Shown here piece after piece: positions 8,085 through 15,445 of a stretch of 42,227 nt of DNA; the first letter of the stretch is position 1, and each line of letters opens with the position of its first letter. The notes under the pieces were generated by a model, which was given only the letters and a program-made list of their open reading frames with translations, ran no database searches and had not been told where the DNA came from. Made by a program: the position numbers and the translations under genes. The DNA lies in assembly GCA_031404455.1 (NCBI GenBank), contig JANNHP010000348.1, positions 1-42,227 on the forward strand, given 5' to 3'. This DNA comes from JANNHP01 sp031404455. Its GTDB lineage: Bacteria > Planctomycetota > JAJSAM01 > JAJVHW01.

Positions 8085-9179
8085 CTAGTCCTTCGGCGTG
8101 TACTCGATCACGCGGTCCCGGCCGGCCTGCTTCGCCGCATAGAGGGCCTCGTCGGCGGCGCGGAGAAGTTCGCCCGGGGTGGAGCCCTCCGCGCCCGCCT
8201 GCACGATGCCGGCGGAGAGCGTGACCTTGCCGAGGCGCTGGTCGCCGAGCCGGAGCTCGAGCTGCCGGACGAGCGTGCGGACCTGCTCCACCCTGAGACG
8301 CGTGTCCGCGAGCGACGAGTCCGGGAAGACGAGCACGAACTCCTCGCCGCCGTACCGGCACGACACGTCGCTCTTGCGCATGTTGTCCCGGAGCACCCGG
8401 CCCATCTCGCGCAGGAGGAGATCGCCCGCTTCGTGGCCGAACGCGTCGTTGAACCGCTTGAAGTGGTCGAGGTCGAGCATCGCCACGCAGAGGGGGGACT
8501 TCTGGCGCAGCGATCGGTGCAGCTCACGCGCGAGGCTCTCGTCCAGGAAACGGCGGTTGTAGAGCCCCGTCAGCACGTCGAGCGTCGCCTGCTCGCGCAG
8601 CTTCTCGCGCAGGCGCAGGTTGGAGAGGGACAGCTTGATCGCTTCGCCCATCGTGACGGCGAGCTGCTGCTTCACGGCCCCCCGCGACGCGCCTTCCGGC
8701 GCGCCGATGAGGCACAGGAGGCCGAGCGTCTCGCCCTGCACGGAGAGCGGCACGCACAGGTACCCGGTCGCGGGCTGGTCGACGAAGTGGAGGCAGACGA
8801 GCCCGCCGTGGGAATCGAAGACCTCGTGGGGCTGGCCGCGCCGCATCGCCCAGCAGTCGTTCAGGTCGAACGACGTCATGATCGCGGGTTCGTCGCCCCA
8901 GCGGGCGACGGTCTCGAGCCGCCGGTTCCGGGGGTTCAGGACCGCGAGGAACCCGCTGTGCCCGACGAAGAGCTCGCCCGCCATCAGGGCGATCACCTGG
9001 TAGGCCTCGGCCTGCGAGGCGCAGGCCTGGAGCAGGTCGCTCATGTGGTTGACGCGGCTCATCTCGACGTCGCGCTGCTTCATGCCGGCGACCATCTCGA
9101 CGAGGTCCGCAGTCAGCTTCTTCGCTTCTTCGCTTCGGCCTCCGCGTGCTTGCGCTCGGTGATGTCGCGGACGTTGCAC
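8085..9179 (-). CDS. GAF-GGDEF diguanylate cyclase (3' part of a frameshifted PAS-GAF-GGDEF gene)
   Basis: This part makes c-di-GMP from two GTP. In the 364-residue open frame a coiled segment (about 20-50) leads to a GAF sensor domain (about 50-185) and a GGDEF domain (about 195-364). The active site is RYGGEEF (277-281). An inhibitory I-site RxxD (R268-D271) lies exactly five residues before it, so product inhibition is expected. The residues before about 20 read as nonsense in this frame, while the PAS protein upstream continues logically into this frame if one 8-bp repeat unit is removed. The GTG at 9179 is therefore probably not a real start. Re-initiation at an internal ATG near 9095 would still give GAF-GGDEF. 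It could be a pseudogene, a phase-variable gene or a sequencing error. Confidence 0.88.
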   Translation of the reverse strand: MQRPRHHRAQARGGRSEEAKKLTADLVEMVAGMKQRDVEMSRVNHMSDLLQACASQAEAYQVIALMAGELFVGHSGFLAVLNPRNRRLETVARWGDEPAIMTSFDLNDCWAMRRGQPHEVFDSHGGLVCLHFVDQPATGYLCVPLSVQGETLGLLCLIGAPEGASRGAVKQQLAVTMGEAIKLSLSNLRLREKLREQATLDVLTGLYNRRFLDESLARELHRSLRQKSPLCVAMLDLDHFKRFNDAFGHEAGDLLLREMGRVLRDNMRKSDVSCRYGGEEFVLVFPDSSLADTRLRVEQVRTLVRQLELRLGDQRLGKVTLSAGIVQAGAEGSTPGELLRAADEALYAAKQAGRDRVIEYTPKD

Positions 9180-9604
9180 TGGATCACCCGCGCGCCTTCG
9201 ACGAGGTACACGTTGCTGACGAACTCCACCTGCACGCGCTTCCTCGACTTCGTCTCGAGCGGCAGGTCGTCGTAGCGGATGTACTCCTTGTCCTGCAGGT
9301 GGCGCATGGCCTCCTGGCTGGCCAGGATGTCCTTCACAGGTCCGATCTCCCAGAGCGCCCTGCCGATCAGCTCGTCGTGCGAGTACCCGATCATGGCCTC
9401 CATGAAGGGGTTGACGTCCGTGATCCGACCGTTCTCCGCGTCGAGGATGAAGATGCCGTCCTGCGCCGTCTCGAAGAGCCGCCGGTAGCGCAGCTCCGAG
9501 GCGCGGAGCGCGTCGTGGTCGTCGCCTTGCTGGCGGACGAACTCGTCCGTGATGGGCGAGCGCTCGGTGTCCTCTACGCGGCGCAGGATCGTTTCATGCG
9601 ACAT
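9113..9604 (-). CDS. PAS domain sensor fragment (5' part of the frameshifted diguanylate cyclase)
   Basis: This is a 163-residue protein holding one PAS domain (about residues 35-150): LFETAQDGIFILDAENGRI, then NPFMEAMIGYSHDELIG and the closing NVRDITERKHAEAEAKK. PAS domains sense small ligands or redox state and pass the signal through a helix to an output domain. Here the helix runs into an 8-bp tandem duplication and stops after KKRRS. Without one repeat copy it continues as AEAKKLTADLVEM into the GAF-GGDEF frame. The ATG at 9604 has a good Shine-Dalgarno (AGGGGG) about 8 nt upstream. This is the authentic 5' end of a PAS-GAF-GGDEF gene. Confidence 0.85.
   Translation of the reverse strand: MSHETILRRVEDTERSPITDEFVRQQGDDHDALRASELRYRRLFETAQDGIFILDAENGRITDVNPFMEAMIGYSHDELIGRALWEIGPVKDILASQEAMRHLQDKEYIRYDDLPLETKSRKRVQVEFVSNVYLVEGARVIQCNVRDITERKHAEAEAKKRRS
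9118..9133. repeat. two tandem copies of an 8-bp unit causing a frameshift
   Basis: The + strand reads TTCTTCGC twice in direct succession; the coding strand reads GCGAAGAA twice. Because 8 is not a multiple of 3, the second copy shifts the frame and brings in the TGA at 9115-9113. Removing one copy fuses the PAS and GAF-GGDEF frames exactly. The structure is typical of slipped-strand mispairing. Confidence 0.9.
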
Positions 9605-10016
9605 GCTGGATTCCCCCTGACGACGGCCGAGCCGTCCGCGCGCACCTCCGCCGGGGTCGCACGGTGCGCGGCCGAGGACGGAGCAGCGTCGTGACTCATG
9701 ACTAACCGCCCCGGCGACCGGTCTCCATGGGGTGATGACCCCACCGCGGCGGCGCAGCTTCGGAGGTAGGGTTGTGCCCCATGTCCGCGCAACGGCTCCG
9801 CGCCTACGGTGGCGGGCCGTCGAGACGCGGGCGCGGGCCGATCGTCGTGCGCGGCGGTCCGGCTCCCACCCCTCGATCGGAGTAGATGATGGCGCCCTCG
9901 GCTTCGCCCGGCGCCCGCCGCGCGCGGGAGCGCCCCTGCACTTGCGTCGCGGGCGTCCGGCAGGCGGGCGCCGGGAGTCCAGGGGGTCCGAAGGGCCCAA
10001 GGGACACCGTCCCGCG
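9605..10016. other. divergent intergenic region between the diguanylate cyclase and the hybrid kinase
   Basis: These 412 bp hold the promoters of two divergent signalling genes. I see a Shine-Dalgarno for the minus-strand PAS gene next to 9604, a perfect 6-bp inverted repeat with a 4-nt loop at 9728-9743 (TGGGGT/ACCCCA), which could be an operator or hairpin, and the TAGGGT motif at 9767. A 34-codon ORF follows ATG 9781 but has no recognisable features. No other gene is evident. Confidence 0.6.
9767..9780 (+). promoter_or_regulatory. TAGGGTTNNNCCCCATG promoter-like motif upstream of hybrid kinase
   Basis: TAGGGT at 9767-9772, then 8 nt, then ATG 9781. This is the second of three near-identical motifs. 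It lies 236 bp before the likely kinase start at 10017, so it would give a long leader containing a 34-codon ORF. Confidence 0.4.
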
Positions 10017-11927
10017 ATGACCCCCGACATCGGCGACGGCCATCCGATCCTGATCGTGGCGGGCGACGACGCGCACGCGGAGCTCGCGCGGACCGCGCTG
10101 ACCCGAGCCCGCCGCGTCGTGCGCGCGGTCCGCCGCGTCGACGAGGCCCTGCGGCTCATCTCGTCCGAGCGGTTCGGGCTCGCGATCCTCGACCACCGTC
10201 TCGAGGACGGCGACGCGTGGCCGGTCGTCGAGGCGGCTCGCGCGCTCAGCCCCCGGATCCCAGTGATCGTCGTCACGGCGATGGGGGACGAGCTCGTGGC
10301 CACGGAGGCTCTGCACCGCGGCGCTTCGGCGTACCTCATCAAGACGGGGAGCTACTGGGAGCGCCTGCCCGAGCTCGTGGAGAGGTTCGCCAGGGAGGGT
10401 GCCCTCGCGAACGAGAACGCGCTCCTCGCGTCGGTCGTGCAGCACTCCGACGACGCGATCCTCGCCGGGTCGCTCGGGGGCGAGGTCATGAGCTGGAACC
10501 CCGCGGCGGCGCGGATGTTCGGCTACGAGCCGTCGGAGATCGTCGGCAGGCCCGCGGCGCTGCTCTTCCCCGCGGAGCGGGCGGAGGAACTCGCGGAGAG
10601 CCTCCGACTCCTAGCCGCGGGCGAGCCCTCCCCGGCGCGCCAGACGGTCCGCCTCCGCAAGGACGGGACCCGATTCGAGACCTCGGAGACGATCTCGCCG
10701 ATCCGCAACGCCGAGGGCGCCGTCACGGGCGCGGCGATCGTGATCAGGGACATCACCGCGCAGAAGAGCCTCGAGGCGCAACTGCGCCAGGCGCAGAAGA
10801 TGGAAGCCGTGGGGCGGCTCGCGGGCGGAGTCGCGCACGACTTCAACAACGTGCTCACGGTCATCACCGGATACGGCGAGATGCTCGGCCACAAGCTCGG
10901 CGAGCGCGACCCGCTCCGCAACGAGGTGACGGAGATCCTGCGCGCCGCGGAGCGTGCCACCCGCATCACGGAGCAGCTCCTCGCGTTCAGCAGGAAGCGG
11001 GTCTCGGACCCGCAGGTCGTCGGCCTGAACGACGTCATCCGCGAGATGGGCAGCCTCCTGCGCCGCCTGCTCGGCGAGGACGTCGAACTCATGACCGTGC
11101 TCGAGGCGACGTCCGACCGCGTGAAGGTCGATCCCGGACAGATCGAGCAGGTCGTCGTCAACCTGGCGGTCAACGCGCGCGACGCGATGCCCGACGGCGG
11201 CGACCTCACGATCTCGACGCGCAACGTGGAACTCGACCGCGACTACGCGAGGCACCACCCCGGAGTCCTCGCCGGCCCCTACGTGACGATCGCCGTGCGC
11301 GACACCGGCACCGGGATGGACGCAGGCACCATCGCGCAGGTCTTCGAGCCGTTCTTCACGACCAAGGGCGTCGGCAAGGGCACGGGGCTCGGCCTCTCCA
11401 CGGTGCACGGCATCGTGACGCAGAACGGCGGACTCGTTGCGGTGGAGAGCGAACCGGGGCGCGGGGCCACGTTCACCGTGTACCTGCCGCGCGAGGAGGC
11501 GCCCGTCGAAGTGCGGGCGGCCGCCGCGAGCGCCGCCGCGCGCACGGGCGGATCCGAGACGATCCTCCTCGCGGAGGACGACCCGTCGATCCGCGCGCTC
11601 GTCCGCAGGGTGCTCGCCGCGAGCGGGTACACCGTCCTCGAAGCGCGGGACGGCCGCGAGGCGCTCTCGGCGTGCGAGGGTCACCCGGGCGCGATCCACC
11701 TCCTCATCACCGACGTCGTGATGCAGACGATGGGAGGTCCCGACGTGGCCCGGGAGCTCGCGATCAAGCGTCCCGACACGCGCGTGCTCTACATGTCGGG
11801 TCACTCCGACGAGGCGATCTTCCGCCAGGGCCGCCTCCCGCGCGGCACGGGCTATCTCGCGAAGCCGTTCACGACGGACCATCTGCTGCGCCGCGTCCGC
11901 GAGATCCTCGACGCCGCACGGACCTGA
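10017..11927 (+). CDS. hybrid sensor histidine kinase, REC-PAS-HisKA-HATPase-REC
   Basis: This is a 636-residue cytoplasmic hybrid kinase with no membrane segment. The N-terminal receiver (about 10-125) has acidic D17-D18, phospho-acceptor D59 and Lys in YLIKTG. A PAS domain (about 135-250) ends in IRDITAQK. The HisKA phospho-His is H274 in GGVAHDFNN. The ATPase shows the N box NLAVNARDAM, the G1 box RDTGTGMD and G2 KGTGLGLSTV. The C-terminal receiver (about 515-636) has E520-D521-D522 and phospho-acceptor D566 in LITDVVM. I chose ATG 10017 because the N-terminal 95 residues of the longer frame are low-complexity and unlike a domain; purine-rich GGG-type sequence precedes it. This is an orphan-type phosphorelay with no response-regulator gene beside it. 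Confidence 0.92.
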   Translation: MTPDIGDGHPILIVAGDDAHAELARTALTRARRVVRAVRRVDEALRLISSERFGLAILDHRLEDGDAWPVVEAARALSPRIPVIVVTAMGDELVATEALHRGASAYLIKTGSYWERLPELVERFAREGALANENALLASVVQHSDDAILAGSLGGEVMSWNPAAARMFGYEPSEIVGRPAALLFPAERAEELAESLRLLAAGEPSPARQTVRLRKDGTRFETSETISPIRNAEGAVTGAAIVIRDITAQKSLEAQLRQAQKMEAVGRLAGGVAHDFNNVLTVITGYGEMLGHKLGERDPLRNEVTEILRAAERATRITEQLLAFSRKRVSDPQVVGLNDVIREMGSLLRRLLGEDVELMTVLEATSDRVKVDPGQIEQVVVNLAVNARDAMPDGGDLTISTRNVELDRDYARHHPGVLAGPYVTIAVRDTGTGMDAGTIAQVFEPFFTTKGVGKGTGLGLSTVHGIVTQNGGLVAVESEPGRGATFTVYLPREEAPVEVRAAAASAAARTGGSETILLAEDDPSIRALVRRVLAASGYTVLEARDGREALSACEGHPGAIHLLITDVVMQTMGGPDVARELAIKRPDTRVLYMSGHSDEAIFRQGRLPRGTGYLAKPFTTDHLLRRVREILDAART

Positions 11928-11937
11928 TCGTCCGGGC

Positions 11938-11951
11938 TAGGGTTCCGCCCC
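11938..11951 (+). promoter_or_regulatory. TAGGGTTNNNCCCCATG promoter-like motif upstream of sodB
   Basis: TAGGGT at 11938-11943, an 8-nt spacer and ATG 11952. The ATG opens an 8-codon ORF (ends at TAG 11976-11978) that could be a leader peptide. The superoxide dismutase start lies 125 nt downstream. This is the third copy of the same motif. Confidence 0.4.
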
Positions 11952-12076
11952 ATGGCGGCACGAGCGGCCGGTCCGTAGGGTCGCGGGCCGTGGGGCACCC
12001 GCCCGCGCGGACGCTGCGGCGCGAGCCGTCGGCCGGCCGGCGATGAGGGACCGTCCCACGAACCGAGGAGGTTGCC

Positions 12077-12715
12077 ATTCCACACACCCTGCCCGAGCTG
12101 CCCTGGTCGAGCGACGCGCTCGCGCCGCACATCACGGCCGAGACCCTGGCCTTCCACCACGGCAAGCACCACAGAGCGTACGTGGACAAGCTGAACGAGC
12201 TCCTCGCAGGTCACGCACTGCGCGACCTCGACGCCGCGGACCTGATCCGCCGCATCGCCGACGTGGACGTTTCGTTCCGTCAGAAGGTCCTCGAGAACGC
12301 GGCCCAGCACTGGAACCACTCCTTCTACTGGAAGTCGCTGCGCCCGGCGTCGCGGCAGGGACCCGGCGGCGCCTTCCTCGCCGCCATCGACGCATCGTTC
12401 GGCTCCCTCGATGCGCTGAAGGCCGAGTTCACGAAGCAGTGCGCCGGCCACTTCGGCGCCGGCTGGGGCTGGCTCGTGAAGGAGGACGACGGGACGCTGA
12501 AGGTCGTCACGACCCACGACGCCGGCACGCCGCTGACTTCGGGAAAGGCGCCGCTCCTCACCTGCGACGTGTGGGAGCACGCCTACTACATCGACTACCG
12601 CAACGACCGCGCGGCTTACCTCGAGCACTTCTGGGCGGTCGCCGACTGGGAGTTCGCGGAACGGAACTTCGGCGCGTCGTCGTCGCGGCCCCTGCGTGCG
12701 GCGCTTCGCGCCTGA
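12077..12715 (+). CDS. sodB: superoxide dismutase, Fe type, apparent ATT start codon
   Basis: This 212-residue cytoplasmic enzyme dismutates superoxide to oxygen and hydrogen peroxide. The four metal ligands are H27 in AFHHGKHH, H81 in WNHSFYW, and D164 and H168 in CDVWEHAYY. Gln77 in AAQHWNH and GAGWGWLV point to the iron type. In this frame no ATG, GTG, TTG or CTG lies between the upstream stop at 12044-12046 and the conserved N-terminus. The codon aligning with residue 1 of E. coli SodB is ATT 12077, with GAGGAG 6 nt upstream. The internal GTG 12182 would delete the first ligand and cannot be the start. ATT initiation, a point change of ATG, or a sequencing error are the options. The family assignment is secure. 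Confidence 0.93.
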   Translation: MPHTLPELPWSSDALAPHITAETLAFHHGKHHRAYVDKLNELLAGHALRDLDAADLIRRIADVDVSFRQKVLENAAQHWNHSFYWKSLRPASRQGPGGAFLAAIDASFGSLDALKAEFTKQCAGHFGAGWGWLVKEDDGTLKVVTTHDAGTPLTSGKAPLLTCDVWEHAYYIDYRNDRAAYLEHFWAVADWEFAERNFGASSSRPLRAALRA

Positions 12716-12740
12716 CCGTCCTCGAGCTCTCGTCCACGAA

Positions 12741-12762
12741 GCCGGGCGCCCCGGGCCCCGGC
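12741..12762 (+). terminator. possible terminator after sodB
   Basis: A 6-bp GC stem (GCCGGG/CCCGGC) with a 10-nt loop lies 25 nt after the sodB stop. There is no clear U-tract, so termination is uncertain. Confidence 0.35.
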
Positions 12763-12806
12763 GTCTGACTGACTGCAGCAGTCTCTCCCTGCACGGAGGT
12801 GTCCCC

Positions 12807-13619
12807 ATGAATGCGAAACTCTGGCTGGCCGTCGCGATCGCGCCGCTCTTCGCGGCCGTCGCGCTGGCCGACGGCAACGTCGGCGTCGTCGTCGACCCCG
12901 TGACGCACGAACTGAAGATCACCGGCGACGCGGCCCCGAACGACGTCGAGGTCACCTCGGACGGCGGCGGCGGTGCCTACACCGTGACGGGCAGGAACGG
13001 CACGACCGTGAATCTCCTCGCGTCGGTCGCCGTGACGGGCGCGCAGGCGTTCCTCATCGACACGGGCGACGGCAGCGACACCGTGGCGCTGACCGGCACG
13101 CCGATCCGCTCCAGTCTTCGCGTCCGCCTCGGCGAGGGCGCCGACACCCTCATCATGAACGGCGTCCGCATCCGCGGCCGCACGGCGATCCGCTGCGGTG
13201 CCGGCAACGACCACGTCGTCGCGCGGGGCGGCAGCGTGTTCCTCGGAACGCTCGCCGTGTCGGGCAACGGAGACGACGACAACGTCGAACTCCTCGACGC
13301 GGTGTTCCAGTCGCGCGTCCAGGTCAACGCGGGCTCGGGCGACAACATCGTCCTCGCGCGCGGCGCCACGTTCGAACGCCGCGCGCTCCTGCAGGTCGTC
13401 TGCGGCGACGGCAACGACCTGTTCGAGGTGGACCACTGCTCGCTCGACAACGACCTGAAGGTGGACCTGAACGGCGGCGACGACCAGGCGATCCTCAGCG
13501 ACACGAACTTCGGCGAGGACGTCTCGGTGAACGGCGGGGGCGGCGGCAACGACGACCTCTCCAACCGCACGGGCAACAACTTCAGCGGCATCCCGTCCTA
13601 CCGCAGCTTCGAAGAGTAG
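12807..13619 (+). CDS. secreted protein with repeated Gly/Asp (RTX-like) motifs
   Basis: This 270-residue protein has an N-terminal signal peptide (NAKLWLAVAIAPLFAAVALA, cleavage probably near residue 21). The rest is a ladder of about 20-25-residue units, each with a G-x-G-x/D-D type turn: TGDGSDTV, GEGADTL, GAGNDHV, GNGDDDNV, GSGDNIV, GDGNDLF, NGGDDQA. The turns resemble RTX/hemolysin calcium-binding repeats but lack the strict nonapeptide GGxGxDxUx in tandem, so a beta-helix with acidic calcium-binding turns is the best guess. The start ATG has GGAGGT 7 nt upstream. A 6-bp inverted repeat (12771-12783) lies in the leader. It ends at a strong hairpin shared with the convergent pilT. Role unknown: an extracellular or cell-surface structural protein. 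Confidence 0.8.
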   Translation: MNAKLWLAVAIAPLFAAVALADGNVGVVVDPVTHELKITGDAAPNDVEVTSDGGGGAYTVTGRNGTTVNLLASVAVTGAQAFLIDTGDGSDTVALTGTPIRSSLRVRLGEGADTLIMNGVRIRGRTAIRCGAGNDHVVARGGSVFLGTLAVSGNGDDDNVELLDAVFQSRVQVNAGSGDNIVLARGATFERRALLQVVCGDGNDLFEVDHCSLDNDLKVDLNGGDDQAILSDTNFGEDVSVNGGGGGNDDLSNRTGNNFSGIPSYRSFEE

Positions 13620-13636
13620 TTCCCTCGCGTCGCGGC

Positions 13637-13670
13637 CCGGTCCTCGTCACTCCTGTGACGAGGACCGGGT
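13637..13670. terminator. bidirectional hairpin terminator between convergent genes
   Basis: A perfect 15-bp stem (13637-13651 with 13656-13670) closes a 4-nt loop TCCT. It lies 17 nt after the secreted-protein stop and 20 nt after the pilT stop on the other strand. T-rich sequence follows on the + side. It is the strongest terminator in the window. Confidence 0.85.
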
Positions 13671-13690
13671 CATTCGATTCAGGGACGCGA

Positions 13691-14809
13691 CTACGCGGCC
13701 TTCTCGGCGGCGGCCTGTGCCGCGGCGACCGCACCCGCCGTCGGGGCAGCCACGTCGCCGCCCTCGTCGTCCTCGAACTGCGCGAGCATCTCGTTGGCCT
13801 CGGCGGCGTCCACGCGGCCCTCCGCGACGAGCGGCAGCACCGAGCGCCGGAACGTGCACATGCCTTCGTTCATGCCGGTCTGGATCGCGCTCTGGAGCTG
13901 GTGGATCTTGCCCTGGCGGATCATGTTCCGCACGCCCGAAGTCGCGACCAGCATCTCGAACGCGGCGACCCGGCCCGGCTCGTCCTTCCTCTTGAGCAGC
14001 GCCTGCGACGCCACGCCGATGAGGCACCCGGCGACGAGCGTGCGGATGAACTGTTGCTCGACGGCGGGGAACACGTTGACGATCCGGTCCACCGATCTCG
14101 CCGCGCCCGCGGTGTGCAGCGTCGCGACGACGAGGTGGCCCGTCTCGGCGGCGGTGACGGCGAGCGAGATCGTCGCGAGGTCGCGCATCTCGCCGATGAA
14201 GATCACGTCGGGATCCTCGCGCAGCGCGGCACGGAGCGCGTCGGGGAAGCTGCCGGTGTCGAGTCCGACCTCTCGCTGCGTCACGACGCACTTCTGCGGC
14301 GCATGGACGAACTCGATCGGGTCCTCGATCGAGACGATGTGGCCGGCGCGCGTCCGGTTGACGAGGTCGATGAGCGCCGCGGCCGTCGTCGACTTGCCGC
14401 TGCCCGTCGGGCCGGTGATCAGCACGAGGCCGTGGCGTCCGAGCATCAGGTCGGCGAGAGCGGGCGGGGCGCCGAGTTCCACGAGCGTGCGCACCTCGGT
14501 CGGGATCAGGCGGAGCGCCACGCCCGGGCCGCGGTGCTGGCGGTAGGCGTTGCCGCGGAAGCGTCCGACGCCCTCGACGCCCGCGGAGAAGTCGTACTCC
14601 GGGCGCTTGTCGAGTTCGCCGCGCTGGCGGTCGTCGAGGATCGAGCGGATGAGCGACGTCGTCATCTCGGCGGGCATCGGACCGTCCGTCCAGCCGGCGA
14701 GCGGGGCGATGTCGCCGTGGATGCGCACCATCGGCACGAGCCCGGTCGAGAGGTGCAGGTCGCTCGCGCCGAGACGCACGGCGGACTTCAGGAGTTCTTG
14801 CATGGACAT
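13691..14809 (-). CDS. pilT: type IV pilus retraction ATPase PilT
   Basis: This 372-residue hexameric ATPase would depolymerise type IV pili. The N-terminal PAS-like part (1-100) has GASDLHLS and the MVRIHGD segment. The Walker A is GPTGSGKST (about 133-141), the Asp box is around SIEDPIEF, the Walker B-like element is DVIFIGEMRD, the His box is ETGHLVVATLHT, and the C-terminal GVRNMIRQGK corresponds to the AIRNLIRE motif typical of PilT. A C-terminal Ala/Glu-rich tail of about 25 residues follows. The start ATG 14809 lies next to a 13-nt palindrome (14811-14823) that contains its Shine-Dalgarno and could limit translation. No other pilus gene is nearby, so it may serve pili encoded elsewhere or gliding/twitching. 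Confidence 0.93.
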   Translation of the reverse strand: MSMQELLKSAVRLGASDLHLSTGLVPMVRIHGDIAPLAGWTDGPMPAEMTTSLIRSILDDRQRGELDKRPEYDFSAGVEGVGRFRGNAYRQHRGPGVALRLIPTEVRTLVELGAPPALADLMLGRHGLVLITGPTGSGKSTTAAALIDLVNRTRAGHIVSIEDPIEFVHAPQKCVVTQREVGLDTGSFPDALRAALREDPDVIFIGEMRDLATISLAVTAAETGHLVVATLHTAGAARSVDRIVNVFPAVEQQFIRTLVAGCLIGVASQALLKRKDEPGRVAAFEMLVATSGVRNMIRQGKIHQLQSAIQTGMNEGMCTFRRSVLPLVAEGRVDAAEANEMLAQFEDDEGGDVAAPTAGAVAAAQAAAEKAA

Positions 14810-14843
14810 GGGGAGACTCTCCCTTCGGTGCCGGATGTGAGAA

Positions 14844-14867
14844 CGGCCGCCGGATGTCCGGCGGCCG
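14844..14867 (-). terminator. hairpin after the PRC-barrel gene
   Basis: A 10-bp perfect stem (CGGCCGCCGG / CCGGCGGCCG) with a 4-nt loop lies between the PRC-barrel stop and the pilT start on the minus strand. It probably ends the upstream transcript, so pilT would need its own promoter or read-through. Confidence 0.6.
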
Positions 14868-14894
14868 CTGAACGAGCGATTTCGACGCGGGCCA

Positions 14895-15257
14895 CTACCA
14901 GTACGGCTTGATCTGGTAGTAGTCGTAGATCGTGCCGCCCCACTTGCGATCGGCGAAGTCGGGCCAGTTGTCCTTGTCGAACCCCGGCGCGGCCGTGAGG
15001 CGCTCCTTGTTCACGTTGAGCACGAACGACTTCGGCTCCGTGAGGTGCGAGCGCAGGGCGCTCCACGGGATGGCGAAGAGCTTGTCGCCCATTCCGAGGA
15101 AGCCGCCGAAGCTGAGGACGGCGTACGCGACCCGGCCCGTGCCGGTGTCGATCATGAGCTCCTTGATGTCGCCGAGCGATTCCCCGTCGGTGTTCTTGAC
15201 GGAACCTCCCGACAGCTTCGACGCCGAGATGATGTGACCGACCGTTGGTTGACTCAT
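14895..15257 (-). CDS. PRC-barrel domain protein
   Basis: This small 120-residue soluble protein contains one PRC-barrel: SVKNTDGESLGDIKELMIDTGTGRVAYAVLSFGGFLGMGDKLFAIPWSAL is the classic core, with the GxSLGxIxEL and VAYAVLSFGG signatures. A Trp/Tyr-rich tail (WGGTIYDYYQIKPYW) ends the protein. Stand-alone PRC-barrel proteins are common in stress-related operons and bind proteins or RNA, but their precise role is unknown. The start ATG 15257 is preceded by GGAGAG. It lies downstream of the actin-like gene on the same strand, separated by a hairpin, so it is probably a separate transcript. Confidence 0.88.
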   Translation of the reverse strand: MSQPTVGHIISASKLSGGSVKNTDGESLGDIKELMIDTGTGRVAYAVLSFGGFLGMGDKLFAIPWSALRSHLTEPKSFVLNVNKERLTAAPGFDKDNWPDFADRKWGGTIYDYYQIKPYW

Positions 15258-15392
15258 GGGTGCTCTCCTTGACCGAGACGTGCCTCCGGCCCGCGACGCG
15301 GACCCTCGGGAGCGTGCTCACGAGCGCAGCGTACGAACCGCGAGACCGGCGCGCGATGGGGTGGAACCCGCGGAGCGGTCGCGGCACGAAGA

Positions 15393-15421
15393 CGGCCGGC
15401 GAGGTGAACCCCCGCCGGCCG
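15393..15421 (-). terminator. hairpin after the actin-like gene
   Basis: A 9-bp perfect GC stem (15393-15401 with 15413-15421) and an 11-nt loop lie 24 nt beyond the actin-like stop on the minus strand. It likely ends the four-gene cytoskeletal-type operon. Confidence 0.6.
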
Positions 15422-15445
15422 ATTCCCCCTGGGACTCGACGCGTC

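Noticed and set aside
9781..9885. 34-codon ORF after the second TAGGGT motif
   Set aside because: Composition is Arg/Gly/Pro-rich with no recognisable features. It is kept only as part of the motif observation.
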